Notes under the pieces: generated by a model
Told to the model about the DNA's origin: nothing
Database searches by the model: none
The model's input: only the letters and a program-made list of their open reading frames with translations
Position numbers and translations under genes: made by a program
Assembly: GCA_964006375.1 (NCBI GenBank)
Contig: OZ023266.1
Location: 13,135,565-13,199,564 of the forward strand
Direction: 5' to 3'
DNA from: Tillus elongatus
Taxonomy: Eukaryota > Arthropoda > Insecta > Coleoptera > Cleridae
DNA length: 64,000 nucleotides
In this document: positions 24,463 to 36,479 of the stretch, one piece after another
Position numbering within the stretch: the first letter of the stretch is position 1
Layout: every line of letters begins with the position of its first letter

Positions 24463-25432
24463 TTTAAAAACCCGTATTCCATCTCCCAAATTTGTTATTC
24501 AATGGCTTGCTGCAAGCAACCAACATTACACATCAATAATATAGGCTTCAATCCACATTCCTGATGGATATTAAAATGTTTACCTAAAGTGCCGCACGAG
24601 AGTGAGAATAAATTGAAGGCACATTATCCACCTATGGGTGTAGTTGGCACGTCTATTGACACCATGGAATAGGTGTAATTGGCAGCGAATGTGTTAAGAT
24701 ATTTAAAATTTAAAACCCTTTAATCGGATTTCTAACATCTTTACAAACGGTGTACAGCATAAACCAAGCATTTTTCAAGGTAACTTTTATCCTGGTGTAG
24801 TCGATAAAGTGTTCTGAACCAAAATAATTATTGCTTGTTTAGCTGGATTTAATGTTTTCCACTTAACTGTTAGATAGAAATACAGACGAGCTTGAAGTTC
24901 ATTTCACTAGTTACGAAGTTTAACTCTGTTATACCTACTTCTACGAAAGTGAAAACAAAGTTCTACGTTATCTTTATTGTTAATTAAGAGTTTTAATTAA
25001 GAGGCCTTGGATTACACTGTCAGTCTATGTAACTTTACTTTTCACTTTGTTGAATTTTCGTACCTTATGATCTACTTCTTGTCTATCATAGCAAGATAAA
25101 CACTTTCTATTTACCAGTTCATGAAAAGGAACAAATACTCACAAAGTATACAAGCTTGTTAAAACACAGCAAGACATTTCGGTGTTTTCCATGTAGTTGT
25201 GCAAAATATTCTGTTAGAATACTTTGCTATCTCATGGGATTACAAATTAGCGATACTACAATTATGGTATTGAATAAATTTGTGAAAACAAAAACAAACA
25301 AGTGTGTCGAGTGTTCAATTAAGTTAACAAACAACAAGTATCGGTCGATTCAATAAATCATACCTCAGCCGCTTTAAAAAATGAGAATTTGCTTCAAGAC
25401 TACCTTTGTAGTAGGCCTGACGTACTACTACT
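24463..25432. other. Non-coding, no feature seen
   Basis: About 1 kb of A+T-rich sequence. A 66-codon frame at 25156-25356 has scattered Cys but no recognisable domain, and I do not call it a gene. Confidence 0.4.
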
Positions 25433-25595
25433 GATATGATAAGTACACTTGGAGAACCTTAATTACCATAACATATTTTTAAGAAACTGACTCTCAGTTT
25501 ACTAACAAAGTTGGCGTCGTCAAAACATTTCATCCTTTGATGATGTTAACTTCGTTAGTGGAACGATCAGCAGGTCTTTAAAAACTTTTAAAAAT
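25433..25595. mobile_element. Foldback MITE, copy 1 (right arm truncated)
   Basis: The left arm (AAGTACACTTGGAGAACC to ACTAACAAAGTT) and right arm (AACTTCGTTAGTGGAACGATC to GGTCTTTAAAAA) are inverted copies separated by about 35 bp. The same unit is complete at 30287-30476 and half-present at 56605-56670. Non-coding. Confidence 0.7.
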
Positions 25596-25639
25596 ATTAA
25601 ACTCTTATGACTTTTTGATGACATTAACACTAAAAGAAA

Positions 25640-26799
<1,160 letters not shown>

Positions 26800-27349
26800 T
26801 GGGACCAGCGACCAAGAATGATATGTTAAATCTTGATGCCCTCTCCCGGAGATCCGAATGGAGGTGTATTTTATCTCAGGAATCATTTGTAGAAGGAGGA
26901 GCCATAATCATTTTTGTTTATAAGGGAAACCGACTCATACACCAGAACCGGATACGTCCGTTGGGACTTCACCGGCCCCTTGATACAAGGGGTGGTACCT
27001 CTTCGGGCGTGAAAAACTCATTTACTATCACGTAAAGGAAAAGTCCACTACCACCTTGCAAAGTCCACTACCTTGGGCTGTGGTTATACTGTGTTAATGG
27101 TAGAGCGTAGTGAATGTTGTATTATTATCTATTCATGAGTTCCGTCTATCTTTTTCTTACTCTAAGTTTACCTTGTCAAAATCCAAGGTTATTTTCATGT
27201 CAGAGATCTGTCATATATAAATACCCTATATACAGACATGTATTCAGACCGGTTTCGCTCTAATTAGAGCTCGTCAGTACGGCATACTAATTGCAGCGAA
27301 TATACACCTATAAAGTAATATGGCTATGGTAGCCAGCCTTCCAACACTA
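26800..27349. other. Unclassified stretch with a 78-codon frame
   Basis: At 26800 LINE-A changes abruptly to sequence with a plus-strand frame (26799-27035) containing LDALSRRSEWRCILSQE and HQNRIRPLGLHRPLDT. The composition is richer in G+C than the surroundings, which suggests an old repeat or exon. I do not recognise it. The rest, to the pogo-like remnant, shows nothing. Confidence 0.3.
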
Positions 27350-28098
27350 AGTGAGTGGTTAACGTGACGCCACCTAGTTGCGGAACCAAGTAGTATGTTG
27401 TTAAGTTCTAGGTAATAAGTGTAGCCTGGGTTCTTTAAAAGGTCCAGGTCTAGCTGCTTTACCAATAACCAGAAGTGTTCCTTCTCACGGGCCATGTTCA
27501 CACAATGAAAAACTGTTAGAGGTTATTTGGCAACTTTTCCCCTACGCAACGTTCAGATTTCAAGCTAAGCGTCTTGCCCGGAAACTCACGGAAAAAGAGA
27601 CAGGTTTCACTGGCGTTATAAATATTGCTTGGTTCATAATTTTTTATTATAACTGGCACCTATTTTTTAAATCTACAAAATTTGCAGGATTGACACTTGC
27701 AGCTTTATCCGAAATGGATTTTAAATTACTGTTGTACCAGATCCGAAACGTTTCCAGCCCTCGAGCAGAAGCGTTGAACTTCTCGTGGCCTAAACTTTCC
27801 GCGATTGCTTTTGCTTACGATCTAACAAGAAAATGTTTTTTTTTTCGCCTTACCATACCATTCGTAACACAGTTTGTCTATGTGCACACCCTTGCTTTTG
27901 AAAAAGCTACCCTTCTGTTTTGGATTTGCATGCGAATGAAAAGCGTTTAACGCTTCTTCTCTCTTTTTTGTAATTACACCTGCTTGAGCTTAAACCGCAC
28001 TGCCAATCTACGCACATTGAGCTTTTCTTTATTAAAAACTTCAATAACTTCTCGTTTCTCACGCAGTGTTAACATACGTTTTTTGCCTGCCATCATGA
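27350..28098 (-). pseudogene. Pogo/Tigger-like transposase remnant (CENP-B type HTH)
   Basis: On the minus strand a start region MAGKKRMLTLREKREVIEVF (from 28095) resembles the N-terminal helix-turn-helix of pogo/CENP-B proteins. A second DNA-binding-like part follows, AIAESLGHEKFNASARGLET near 27780-27720, with SDKAASVNP near 27700. The start of the DDE domain reads PSNIYNASETCLFFREFPGK near 27632-27570. GTLLVIGKAARPGPFK lies near 27480-27435. The catalytic position of the usual NADET motif is Ser. Several frameshifts and stops make it dead. Terminal repeats were not found. Confidence 0.7.
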
Positions 28099-29327
28099 CA
28101 TTCCTAAAGATTGAACACGTCAATATATAAACAGCTTTTACATGCGACTAGTCTGGACATGTAGTCAAAACAAGGCGTCTTCATGTAGGCGCGACAAGAT
28201 TCTAATACAAATGCGCAACACAATATGTACAAAGCTTTTTTCTCTCTCGCGTACGTACAGGCAAGGTTGCTTATTAAAACGGGATATAAACTTAGTGTAC
28301 GTTGCCCGTTTAACGAAGTTTGCGGGATTTAGAGAAGTTATTATTAAGAGAATCGTTATTATCGCGGTAGTACAATTTGCGTGAGGCTGGATCCACAATT
28401 ATGTAAAAAACATAGCTGATCGTTTAACTGAGTTAATCTCCTTCGAAAAATATTATAAGCTTTGCTATGCGAGCGTATGCTTTAGCTTAAATGGCAGCAG
28501 ATTAATAAACTTACAGGCACACGTTGTTACCGTTAGACCACCAAGGCTGCCTCTAGTAATCTAGTTCCCGAGGTTAGCGAGTCTGTTGTGATAATAGTTA
28601 TAATTAAGCACTGTGATGAGATCTTAGAGCGCATATCTTCGCATAATATACACAGAACTGTTTCCCTTTCATCTGCACCCGATTTCCCTTTTAGTAATAA
28701 TGATGATAGTGATGAGCTGGCACGTTTGATTACGACACTATTCTTCTGAACAATGCTCGTCCTATTATAGCAGCCCTGTACGAATGCTACTGACAACAAT
28801 GCGCTCGGAGATGAGAATGTGGGAATATGTATTTCAGAACGTCAAGGATTTCCCATGACATCACGCGCTATGTATCTCCCTACTAGGGAAGTTAGAATAG
28901 TAATTTCATATAAAACGCTATATAATAACACTGGTCTATGTAAAATTGGGGAAACAGTTGTAGCATGTTACACGTTTTGCAACCTTTCCCATACTATACA
29001 CTTCATAAATACATCTTGCAATATTTATTCAGTAAAGAACAGTTGCCAACATAATGTCGTCATAGTCATTGACATGGTTCTTCAGGCTTGTAGTCAATAA
29101 TCCTACCATCTTGTTAGTCAGTTAGAATTATTCTTCGGGCATGACAGTTAGTTAGTCAGATTTATTTTCGAGATAAGAAATCTTTATAAGCTTCTGCAAC
29201 AACGAAACGCGTTCTCTTTCTATTAAATATTCAGCATTCAGACACCATTAACGTCTGGCTAAAGTAGTAAAAAAGGTAGCACACCTGATGAGGTAAGATG
29301 AAGATATAACGCTCGCCTGTTTTATAA

Positions 29328-29440
29328 TTTACTTTTATCAATTGCTTTATTTAATATATGATTGCTGTAGTTGCTTACTTGTTTTAAATAGTGATTTTAC
29401 TTTTAACAATTGCTTTGCCTAATACATGATTGCTGTACTG
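29328..29440 (+). repeat. Tandem duplication, period about 68 bp
   Basis: TTTACTTTTATCAATTGCTT...ATGATTGCTGTAGTT is repeated as TTTACTTTTAACAATTGCTT...ATGATTGCTGTACTG. Two copies with several differences. Confidence 0.7.
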
Positions 29441-29624
29441 TTTTCATGGTGGCTTGTAGAAATGTTCTCGTAAGATTCAAAATTAACAATCAATTAGTTT
29501 TTTTTTAATTATTAATATACAGATAAATTTTGTACTTGACCTAAACATACTGCAGGCTGCCCGATGTGAATGATCACAAACTCGACAGACACTTATACAC
29601 TTCAATTGTTACAGTCATCTCGTT

Positions 29625-29700
29625 TTTGACGCCATTTTTGACGACGCCGTCTCTTGACGCCGTTTTTGACGCCGTCTCTTGACGCTGTTTTTGAGACCGT
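29625..29700 (+). repeat. Minisatellite, about 25-bp unit
   Basis: Units built from TTTTTGACGCCGTCTCTTGAC, two to three imperfect copies, in a G+C-richer patch. Confidence 0.75.
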
Positions 29701-30286
29701 TCTCTGGTCTGTTCCTGGAAGTAGGGAATACACCATGCATAACATAAAGCTCCGCAACAGACAACCAGGGGTCCCTATAATTTTTAGCAATGGATTGGAC
29801 AGCCTTGAGTCTCCTCCTCGGTGGATGAGAGGTTTAAATGGCGCTGAACAACCGATGGAGTAGTGTCAAGATAAGTACCTCATTTATCTGTGTTAATCTT
29901 TGGGTCTAAGTAATTTGATTTAACTGCTAACCATAATGGAACAGATAGTAATTTTGCTTTATATAATTTCATTCCTTTTAATAAATTCACAACTGTTTGC
30001 ATTATAGAACTTCACAAACATTTTTAATAAACCAATTTTAACCCTATTTCTGATTATTGTTTGAGCAGCCATATGAAATTTTTGTGATCTTTTACCTTAA
30101 TTTTGTTTATTCATCAGATTAATATAATTAAATACGTCACACAGTCATAACTGCGTCAAAGCGCAACTGCTATTTTTGTAAGCGTAGGGATGGCACCAAA
30201 AGAGGAGGACAACTAGACGATAACCTACGAAACATAGTAGTAATGAAAAAAAGGCACAAAGTGAAGATTGCAACTTGGAATGAGCA

Positions 30287-30476
30287 CTGATGAATACACT
30301 TGGAGAACAGAAATCACCACAACACATCTTTTTTAAAGACCTGACGATCGGTTCACTAACAAAGTTATCATCAGAAGATGAAAAATTTTGAAATTTTGGA
30401 ACTCTGTTAGTGAAACGATCGTCAGGTTTTAAAAAAATATGTGTTGTGTTGATTGGGGTTCTCTAAGTGTACTTGA
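30287..30476. mobile_element. Foldback MITE, copy 2 (complete)
   Basis: About 190 bp. The left arm 30290-30366 and right arm 30402-30476 are inverted copies of about 75 bp (outer ATACACTTGGAGAAC, inner GACCTGACGATCGGTTCACT), with about 35 bp between them. Non-coding. Related copies lie at 25433-25595 and 56605-56670. Confidence 0.8.
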
Positions 30477-30622
30477 TGAAAAAGGCAAAGAAAACAATTG
30501 CCAGGCGTTCAACTTATCTTTAGAGCACACTGAACTGGGCGCCTTGTGCGCCTCCATAAGTAGCAACATGCTAAAAGAAACCAATGAGACAACTCAGACT
30601 GTAATAAGTAAGATGAACATTC

Positions 30623-31930
30623 AAGAGGAAACCTAATTTCTTAGCAGCCGCTTCTGCAATTGATGTGACATGTTGGCGTCAATTGAGATTTTGGTCCACA
30701 GAAATGCCAACAAGTGAAAAGGACTCATTACTTTGAATAACTTGGTTGTTTATTGTGATGGGTCTGGGGCTGGTGTATCTCTTATGAAAAAGAAAGCAAG
30801 ACTGTAATTTGGTGCGGTTGAATTTTACAAGATTTATACTTTCCCAGTCTAATATTTTTTGGAGATCCACGGAGACAGAACGCTCCATGAGTCTGCGATC
30901 CTCATCTAATTGGGCTAAAGAGACAGGCTTAGAATGTAAGACTACACGTTCACCACTCACTTAGCAGGCTTAGAATATTGTATATTTGAGTGGAGGGTGC
31001 TGTCGTCGGCGTAACTGTGAACTGAGTTGGATGTGCTAGAGAGGAGGTCATTGATGTGGAGAAGAAACAAAGTAGGGGCTGAAGCTGAACCTTGAGGAAC
31101 TCCTGCATTAATTGGATAGAGTTTCGAGGAATGGCCATCCACAAAAACAAAAATGCTCCGGTTGGAGAGGAAATTTGGTGTCCACGTACAGAGTTTTGGT
31201 GGTAGGCCATAGGCCGATAGTTTATTAAGCAGCGCTGCGTGCCGGACCTGGTCGAATGCTTTGGATATGTCTAGAGCGACAATCTGGAATTAACCGTGTA
31301 GTTCCATAGACTTTTTCCAAGAATGGGTGACAAAGGAAAGGAGGTCGGCAGTTGATCTGCGCTGACGGAATCCAAACTGCCTGTCGTGGATTAGACTGTG
31401 TTTTACAAGAAATTTTGGTAATTCGGTGTTTATATACTTTTACATCACTTTAGAGACGACTGAAAGGCGAGAAATAGGCCTGTAGTTGCTAGGATGCGCT
31501 TTGGATCCTTTCTTGGGGAGGGGTTGTACTCGAGCAGTTTTCCAGTTACTAGGGATTATGCCTCTATTGTAGGATGTCTGAAACAGACGAGTCAGGACAG
31601 GAGCAAGTTCTGGTGCGCATTTTTGAAAACAATTGCTGCGATCTCGTTAAGGCCAGAGGCTTTCCTGGTATTAAGAGAAGAGAGCAACTTTCGTACCTTT
31701 TTAGTTTTGAAAGTGATATCCGTCGTTTTATGCGCGACATTGGGGACTATTGGTGGTTGATCATTTGGAGGTGGGTTGAGAGTAGAATTTCCGGCGAACA
31801 ACGAGGCAAAAAGTTCAGCCTTGCCCAGGGCGGTAGAAACAATTTCATACCCTGAGACAAGAAGTGGGAATGTGCTCTTGCAGAAATTATTCCCAATAGA
31901 TTTAGCAATAGTCCAGAAGGGTTTGCTGAA
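30623..31930 (-). mobile_element. LINE-A copy 5, both ends truncated
   Basis: Minus strand. Contains KKVRKLLSSLNTRKASGLNE (about 31720), the PKKGSK/NYRPISLL region, AGVPQGSASAPTLFLLHIND (about 31110-31050), HSYADDSTLHSN (about 31010) and VGISVDQNLN (about 30690). A 31-bp insertion duplicating AGGCTTAGAAT lies at about 30928-30972. The 3' part is missing: the copy starts abruptly at 30623. It includes about 250 bp of upstream linker not present in copies 1-4 and 6-7. Confidence 0.88.
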
Positions 31931-33320
31931 TCTTGGATTTAGACATGATCGAGGGACTAAAAAAGCGGTGCTAGGCTCTTAAAAAATAGGAGAATTAAGT
32001 CTTGGGGAAAATAGAGATACCTGTATTACTTTTGTTGACCATAAAAAACATTCGATGAGGTGGATTAGAAAATACATTTCCTTATAATGAAGAGAGCCAG
32101 ATTGAATTGGCAGAAGTATTTTAAAAAACCGTGCCACATTTTAGTATATTTCTGCCAAGAATTGAAGAAATATGTTAGAAGTTCTGACACACGGTCCAAG
32201 TTAAGGAGGTTTAATGAAATAATATATTTAATGGGTGTCTTTAACATACTAAATATTGAAAAAGATTAAAATTTGTTAATGTAACTTTTATCAAATTCAT
32301 ATATTAATTTTCCAAACCTATCAAGATAAGTCTAATTACAGTGTCAAAAAAGTTAATAGTTATGTTATCTGCTGCGATGAAAAATAAATGAAGGTGACTT
32401 ACCATCCTCTCCATACATGTTTTTATCCAGCCGACCTGATTGATTGGCCCCCATGTCTGCGTGTATCTAATTACGTTATCCGGGGCTCTCCACCATAGTT
32501 CATAACTTCAGAAACGGATTTGCATCCAACAGTGGTCGATCTTGATATATTCAATTAAACCGATAATGCCACGAGCGCTATCGCTAACCCATCTTTACCG
32601 CTTCCCGACTACAAAATTACTGATATTGCTGATACAGACCGGTGAACCTGAAACCAAAATACATTATACTTACTTTACTTCTCATATTCCATAATTATTC
32701 AATCTGCTAGCATTACTCCCAGATAACATATAATAAGATTTACGACTGTCTGAAAATAAAATATTAGCGAAGTTTCATTATTAAAATTTGTTAAGAGAGA
32801 GCTATCGATGATGGGACTAAAATTTCATCAAATGAACGCGAATTAGATCATATATTTAGCGTTCAAAATAATACATAGTATATTTTTAAGAAGTAACTCA
32901 CGCTAATGAATACAAAACTCACAGAAGTATAATGCATACTTGTATGTGAGTTATCCAATTACAATTGAGTGTACTCTAAACACTCATATAAACTACTATA
33001 ACTACCAACAAAACACATATAATAAATATGATAGCCCTCAGGGACCACCTGTACAACTGTACAACATTTCAATAAAATAAGGTGTTCACAGAACAATAAG
33101 CTATGCAGAAAGGCAGTCGTAGGCGTGGAAATATAATTGTTAAGAACATTCAATTTATAATTAAAAGTTAGTTATAGGAAAATTTTCTACACCAAGTAAT
33201 GTAAATATTGCATATAATTGTAGGTCACAAATGTATCGATAACATTGGCATTGAAATGATTACATAGTTATCTAAATAGTAAACAAGGTGAAATTGCAGC
33301 GTACAAGGAATGCTGACTGC
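31931..33320. other. Non-coding, no gene seen
   Basis: About 1.4 kb of A+T-rich sequence. TTAAGAGAGAGCTATCGATG to AATGAACGCGAATTAGATC near 32790-32850 is a partial match to the outer part of the (TA)n-core repeats. Confidence 0.4.
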
Positions 33321-34976
33321 TTTTTTTTTTTTAATTTCAACAACACACCACGAGGGCTTACAGCCTAAATACTATCGTACCGTGGGTGTTGACAAGGAGG
33401 AAAGAGGCAGCTTGTTAATTCTGGACTTGAAGGTTTGGAGATTCGGAGGAGAAGGAAAAACATGTGCCGGCAAGGAATTCCACAACTTGGAAGTCCTCGG
33501 GACAAAAGAGCGGGCATAACAAGATGTTCTATGTCTGGTGACCTGGACAGTAAAAGGGTGCATTCGCTCTGTTCCCCTGGTGGATCTGTTTGGGGCAGCA
33601 GGTGGAGGAACTATGGAGGAAAGCTCCTCTGAGCAGTGCCCGTGCAGATATCTATAAAAGAGAGAGAGGTCACCAACGGCACGTCGGTGGGCAAGGGATG
33701 GCAGCCTTTGGGTGAGGGTAGGGTCACCGATGAGACGTACAGCTCTCTTTTGAATGGAGTTCAGTATAGCGAGTGTAGAAGCGGCAGCGGCACCCCAGAT
33801 GTGGGAGCAGTATTCGAGGTTTGGCCTTATTTGTGAAGTATATAAGGTATAAAGATTAGCTGGTGAAAAGTATTTGCGAGCCCGGAAGAGGAAACCTAAT
33901 TTCTTGGCAGCCGCTTCTGCAATTGATGTGACATGTTGGTGCCAATTAAGATTTCGATCCACAGAAATGCCAACAAGAGAAAAGGACTCATTACTTTGAA
34001 TAACTTGGTTGTTCATTGTGAAGGGTCTAGTGCTGGTGTATCTCTTGTGAGAAAGAAAGCAAGACTTAGTTTTGGTGGGGTTGAATTGTACAAGATTTCT
34101 ACTTCCCCAGTCTAATATTTTTTGGAGATCCACGGAGACAGAACCCTCCATGAGTCTGCGATCCTCATCTAATTGGGCTAAAGAGACAGGCTTAGAATAT
34201 TGTATATTTGAATGAAGGGTGCTGTCGTCCGCGTAGCTGTGAACTGGGTTGGATGTGTTCGAGAGGAGGTCATTGATGTGGAGAAGAAACAAAGTAGGGG
34301 CTAAAGCTGAACCTTGAGGAACTCCTGCATTAATTGGATACAGTTTAGAGGAATGGCCATCCACAACAACAGATATGCTCCTGTTGTAGAGGAAATTTGC
34401 TGTCCACATACAGAGTTTTGGTGGTAGGCCATAGGCCGGAAGTTTATTAAGCAGCGCTGCGTGCCAGACCTGGTCGAATGCTTTGGATATGTCTAGAGCA
34501 AGAATCTGGGATTCACCGTGTTGTTCCATAGACTTGTTCCAAGAATGGGTGACAAAGGAAAGGAGGTCGGCAGTTGATCTGCGCTGACGGAATCCATACT
34601 GCCTGTCGTGGATTAGACTGTGTTTTTCAAGAAATTTTAGTAATTCGGTGTTTATATACTTTTCCATCACTTTAGAGACGACTGAAAGGAGAGAAATGGG
34701 CCTGTAGTTGCTGGGAAGCGCTTTGGATCCTTTCTTGGGGATGGGTTGTACTCGAGCAGTTTTCCAGTTACTAGGGAATATGCCTTTATTATAAGATATC
34801 TGGAACAGACGAGTCAGGACAGGAGCAAGTTCTGGAGCGCATTTTTTGAGAACAATCGCTGGGATCTCGTCAAGGCCAGAGGTTTTCCTGGTATTAAGAG
34901 AAGAGAGCATCTTTCGTACCTTTTTAGTTTTGAAAATGATATCCATCATTTTATGCGCGACATTGGGGACTGCTGA
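33321..34976 (-). mobile_element. LINE-A copy 6, best-preserved RT
   Basis: Minus strand, about 1.65 kb, 5'-truncated. At the 3' end GTGTGTTGTTGAAATT runs into an A-rich tail (T run at 33321-33332 on the plus strand). GACTGC is found on both sides (33315-33320 and 34968-34973), a possible short target duplication or microhomology. The whole remaining coding part is one open frame, so this is probably the youngest LINE-A copy here. Confidence 0.92.
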
Positions 34977-34985
34977 GGTCTGCAA
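33372..34985 (-). CDS. LINE-A reverse transcriptase, 537-codon frame
   Basis: Non-LTR RT of CR1/jockey type. In order: SSLNTRKTSGLDEIPAIVLK (28-47), PIPKKGSKALPSNYRPISLL (81-100), YGFRQRRSTADLL (130-142), motif A LALDISKAFDQVWH (162-175), AGVPQGSALAPTLFLLHIND (220-239), the catalytic HSYADDSTLH (249-258) and VGISVDRNLNWHQHVTSIAE further on. A C-terminal domain follows (IRPNLEYCSHIWGAAAAST, SFVPRTSKLWNSLPAHVF). All three catalytic Asp are present. The first codons (MQTSA) come from flanking DNA, and the endonuclease and N-terminal RT are lost by 5' truncation, so it is not a complete protein. Confidence 0.9.
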   Translation of the reverse strand: MQTSAVPNVAHKMMDIIFKTKKVRKMLSSLNTRKTSGLDEIPAIVLKKCAPELAPVLTRLFQISYNKGIFPSNWKTARVQPIPKKGSKALPSNYRPISLLSVVSKVMEKYINTELLKFLEKHSLIHDRQYGFRQRRSTADLLSFVTHSWNKSMEQHGESQILALDISKAFDQVWHAALLNKLPAYGLPPKLCMWTANFLYNRSISVVVDGHSSKLYPINAGVPQGSALAPTLFLLHINDLLSNTSNPVHSYADDSTLHSNIQYSKPVSLAQLDEDRRLMEGSVSVDLQKILDWGSRNLVQFNPTKTKSCFLSHKRYTSTRPFTMNNQVIQSNESFSLVGISVDRNLNWHQHVTSIAEAAAKKLGFLFRARKYFSPANLYTLYTSQIRPNLEYCSHIWGAAAASTLAILNSIQKRAVRLIGDPTLTQRLPSLAHRRAVGDLSLFYRYLHGHCSEELSSIVPPPAAPNRSTRGTERMHPFTVQVTRHRTSCYARSFVPRTSKLWNSLPAHVFPSPPNLQTFKSRINKLPLSSLSTPTVR

Positions 34986-35450
34986 ATTATGTAGGATTTA
35001 AACCGATTAAAAAAACTATAAGTAGTATTTATTGATAAACATTCAGAGAGACCTTTAGTTTACATTCTTGAGATGTAAAGACGCGACACTTGTGAATTAA
35101 TTATGTAGAGAGAAGTAGAGGCTTTTCAATTAAGATTCAGTATGTAAAGAGTTCGGTTTAAAATTCATTCAGTTAATTTAGTTTGTAAGCATTGTTAAGT
35201 TTAGTGATTTTATTACAGTTTTATTACATAGTTACTATGTCTACAAACGCCTAGTTCGACAAGTTATTTCCCAGTCATCCTCCGCTCCGTAAACATAAGA
35301 AAAGACCACAACGGACACGAAAGTCACACCACACGGATGCAAAATACGTATATAAAACCAACCACAGTATCTTATGATCAGGTAATTAAAATTTGTTAAA
35401 ATTAAATTACACACAATTAAATGCATTAAAATATACAAAAATTAATCAAT
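34977..35450. other. Non-coding, no feature seen
   Basis: A+T-rich sequence between LINE-A copy 6 and the hairpin; no repeat family or coding sequence recognised. Confidence 0.4.
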
Positions 35451-35542
35451 TACTCAATGAAAGGCTTCTGATCGAGACAGTAAATTTTATTATTTGCGTT
35501 TATTAAAATTTACTGTCTGGATCAAAAGCCTTTCATTGAGTA
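35451..35542. other. Near-perfect 39-bp-arm hairpin
   Basis: Arms 35451-35489 and 35504-35542 are inverted copies with two mismatches, around a loop of about 14 nt. The total of about 92 nt is the size of a pre-miRNA hairpin. It could equally be a tiny foldback transposon. No second copy was seen in the window. Strand of any transcript is unknown. Confidence 0.75.
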
Positions 35543-36149
35543 TTTGATTATGTCTATCCGAGACATTGTGACGTTTAGGAATTAAATACAAAAATTAGTT
35601 TTGACCACAGAACACTCCCTATAGAAGTTTCACCTAAATGGAGCTAACCTGGACTTTATTAGGGCTCTAGTTCGGACATCGCATATAGTAGATGTCGCTA
35701 GCAGTCCTACAATTCTACTGAACAAGCTGTTCAGTGCGACATTTTATCATACAGTCAAAATTCAAATGTTTTGAATGCAAAAAAGTTTTTGTTCGCTTCT
35801 AGTTCTTTCATTGTATAATTATAATACAAGTTTGTTGCTAAACGTTTCTTTTAATTAAGTTTTACCTATATTTACTTTTAGTGGATACTTTACAGTGTTT
35901 TCATTGTTCGTCGGTTTTGTGTTTTAAAGGTGCGTTTTTTTTTGTGAATCAAAATATGATCGTTATAAGCTTTGTGTTTAAACAATAATGTAATCTCAAT
36001 TCTATTTTCAGTTTTCTTATCAAAAAAGCAAGGTGATTTCATAGTTCAAGGTGTTTTGGTGAAACATAATTACAACTGTTTTAGTTTTCAGGCAAGTTTA
36101 GAACGTTTTAGTAGTTCATAGGTTATAAGTAAATAACGTTTTCTTACAG
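35543..36149. other. Possible 5' flank or intron of the THAP exon
   Basis: No coding sequence. A polypyrimidine-rich stretch ending TTTTCTTACAG at 36149 forms an acceptor-like site for the exon that follows; another, ATTCTATTTTCAG, ends near 36012. Confidence 0.3.
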
Positions 36150-36443
36150 AAGCTTTGTGGGTATAAATATGATACGATCCAAGAAAACGATTTATTGTTA
36201 AATATGTTCCGGGGTGCCTGGAAATATTTAGCAAAAGACATCATTTTTCGTTGAAATCATCAGAAGACCATTTTGATGACTGGGTGAAAGCTGTACAAAA
36301 CCCTGAGATGCTTGGTTTATATCCACAAGCCATTTATGATAGAGTTTATATTTATGATCGTCATTTCGTTGATGAGAATAAAGTACCTGAAATCAGAAGA
36401 GGCCTGAAAAGAACTGCTGTTCCCATATTACATCCTCCTTTGA
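36150..36443 (+). pseudogene. THAP-domain exon with altered zinc ligands
   Basis: The frame from 36173 reads KYVPGC at its start and has HHFSL, DDWVKAVQNP and YDRVYIYDRHF. It ends with KRTAVPILHPP, the AVPTIF-like close of a THAP zinc finger (C2CH). It stops at a good donor, TTTGA/GTAAGT (36444). Acceptor-like TTTTCTTACAG ends at 36149, but an in-frame TGA lies at 36170. The ligand Cys expected at 36203 and at 36353 is Tyr in both cases (TAT for TGT), while the other Cys and the His remain. THAP domains bind DNA in host regulators and P-element-type transposases. No downstream exon is seen, so a decayed exon is most likely. Confidence 0.6.
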
Positions 36444-36479
36444 GTAAGTATTCATATATTTTAAAGTGCAAATAAAAAT

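Larger units (their letters stand above)
28099..30286. other. Long stretch without recognisable gene
   Basis: About 2.2 kb. Frames of 62-93 codons near 28142-28400, 28533-29100 and 29602-29863 have no domain resemblance. Part of 28100-28400 may be the 5' leader of the pogo-like element. A direct duplication (29328-29372 and 29396-29440) and a minisatellite (29625-29700) are listed separately. Confidence 0.4.

Noticed and set aside
33372..33632. Plus-strand frames over LINE-A copies (for example GKTCAGKEFHNLEVLGTKER)
   Set aside because: Antisense shadows of LINE-A; they recur over every copy of that orientation.
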